Shown here piece by piece: positions 63,083 through 64,000 of a DNA stretch of 64,000 nt; within the stretch, counting starts at the first letter, position 1; the number at the start of each line of letters is the position of its first letter. Under the pieces are notes generated by a model, which saw only the letters and a list, made by a program, of their open reading frames with translations, was not told the DNA's origin and did no database searches. The position numbers were made by a program, and so were the translations under genes. The DNA is from Vallitaleaceae bacterium 9-2. GTDB taxonomy: Bacteria; Bacillota; Clostridia; Lachnospirales; Vallitaleaceae. Location: NCBI GenBank assembly GCA_038396585.1, contig CP121691.1:3038001-3102000 (forward strand), given 5' to 3'.

Positions 63083-64000
63083 TCATTCTCCCATCGTTTT
63101 TGATTTATTGATTGTATTTTCTGCAAGGCCTTCTTGGGCCAACATTGTCTCCATCACAGAAATATCTGTAGATATATCCCATGCCAAATCTTTAAACAAC
63201 TGGTCTAGCAGCTTTTCAAAAGCGCTGTTAATTGTATCTAACGTCTGCTTAATCTCTTGCTTTGTCCTTAATATATTTTCCCCCTGAATCGGTTGCTGTT
63301 CGAACTCATAATAGGCCATCAGCAACTTAATCGTTGTCGGTAGATAATAATCCATTAATCGTCGTACTTCATCTTTTTGGTCCGGGTGTTTTTCGATGTA
63401 CTCTATAATCTTAATCAAAACAGCTTCCATGTGAATAATTTTATTGACCGCGTCTGTGTCTTTAAGTTTTACCCGCAAATCGTTAATACGTTGAAGATAA
63501 TCTCTTCCCATACGCGCAACCATTGACCCACTATTTTCACTGGTCTGTGCTTGTTCTTCTTTTTCTTCGACCTGTGCCTGTTCATGCCCCGTTAGATAAC
63601 GATACTGCTCATATCCTCCACGTGATAGATAAAGCATCCCATCTTCTGTATCAAGGCTTGCCTGTGGAAACATACCGATACGTATCATTTTTTTCAAGTC
63701 TTTTATAACATATTTATAGGAAAATCCGCTTAGTTCCATCACTTCATACAATTCAATAAAGTGACGATTCCCAATAATATGTAAATACTTATCAAATCGC
63801 TTGTATCGATTGCGAAGTGTACTTCCTCGTGATTGCAAAATCAAGCTTGTCACAAAAAAGGGCATCATAATACCGATAGGTAAGGTAAAGGCAGCAACAC
63901 TTCCTGTAGCCATTCCGATAATAGCTAAAATCATAATCGCAATTCCAAGTCCTGTACTCCCTATCATTCCAAGAATTTTCAAAACCATTCCAGAAACTTT
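63083..64000 (-). CDS. XpaC-family protein (5' end beyond right edge)
   Basis: At least 305 residues; the frame is open to the window edge (K-V-S-G precede the first visible Met), and the start may lie outside. Two membrane helices near the visible N-terminus (about 8-30 and 35-55), then a cytoplasmic helical part: YLHIIGNRHFIELYEVMELSGFSY, a Glu/Gln-rich linker and a coiled C-terminal region (MDYYLPTTIKLLMAYYEFE). Matches the 5-bromo-4-chloroindolyl phosphate hydrolysis (XpaC) family. Partner of the TelA-family protein. Confidence 0.85.
   Translation of the reverse strand, partial: KVSGMVLKILGMIGSTGLGIAIMILAIIGMATGSVAAFTLPIGIMMPFFVTSLILQSRGSTLRNRYKRFDKYLHIIGNRHFIELYEVMELSGFSYKYVIKDLKKMIRIGMFPQASLDTEDGMLYLSRGGYEQYRYLTGHEQAQVEEKEEQAQTSENSGSMVARMGRDYLQRINDLRVKLKDTDAVNKIIHMEAVLIKIIEYIEKHPDQKDEVRRLMDYYLPTTIKLLMAYYEFEQQPIQGENILRTKQEIKQTLDTINSAFEKLLDQLFKDLAWDISTDISVMETMLAQEGLAENTINKSKTMGE

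Noticed and set aside
1-64000. CRISPR arrays, insertion sequences, prophage or integrase genes
   Set aside because: No regularly spaced repeats, transposase or phage-type genes were seen on either strand by eye.

Overview
The window is AT-rich, densely coded DNA from a low-GC Gram-positive bacterium, most probably an anaerobic, motile member of the Clostridia (a Lachnospirales/Vallitalea-like lineage is my guess; the sequence alone cannot fix the genus). Support comes from strong AGGAGG-type ribosome sites, lipoprotein signal peptides, many S-layer-homology (SLH) proteins, YesM/YesN-type sugar regulators, a DinR/LexA-type box and a PrsA-type foldase. No insertion sequence, prophage or CRISPR array was seen.

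Layout. 1-5504: a plus-strand folate operon (folE cut by the left edge, pabA, pabB, pabC, an HD-domain protein, folP, fused folB-folK) closed by a strong terminator. 5590-7436: a membrane [4Fe-4S] protein and the PrsA-type foldase lipoprotein. 7568-17965: a three-gene minus-strand operon of secreted proteins, two of them giant fibronectin-III proteins. 18121-19108: a zinc-ribbon/CD225-like protein and a DUF2752 protein. 19208-24854: a sugar ABC importer with its own histidine kinase and AraC-type response regulator. 25055-26255: uppP and a small unknown gene whose promoter carries a near-perfect LexA (SOS) box. 26342-30943: a TolC-like protein, a beta-propeller protein and an SLH/SbsA-Ig protein. 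30992-32141: tRNA-Thr(CGT), overlapped on the other strand by the end of an iron alcohol dehydrogenase. 32251-40186: an MscS channel and a signalling island (diguanylate cyclase, CheX-like protein, CheY, c-di-GMP phosphodiesterase, methyl-accepting chemotaxis protein). 40190-45483: an exporter (ATPase plus two ABC-2 permeases) divergent from a NarL-type two-component pair, the same gene set as Bacillus lnrJK-lnrLMN, then a DUF1328 protein. 45569-50934: an operon of LURP-one protein, ABC transporter, cobalamin adenosyltransferase and BCCT transporter. 51057-54573: two SLH proteins and a LigB-type dioxygenase. 54744-56349: an NSS amino-acid transporter and its 32-residue MetS-like subunit. 56431-61953: a second sugar ABC importer with a Gfo/Idh/MocA oxidoreductase and an AraC regulator. 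61963-64000: TelA and XpaC family proteins, the latter cut by the right edge.

How the parts fit. The folate operon covers nearly the whole route from GTP and chorismate to dihydropteroate; the one step without a classical enzyme is removal of phosphate from dihydroneopterin triphosphate, and the HD protein is a candidate. The cell surface theme (six proteins with SLH or SLH-like regions, PrsA, UppP) dominates the accessory content. The most interesting regulatory signals are the SOS box at 25924-25943 and the CheX-like protein at 35184-36071, whose N-terminal 115 residues form four 29-residue repeats like those of MshEN c-di-GMP-binding domains, encoded in an operon with CheY and an EAL phosphodiesterase.
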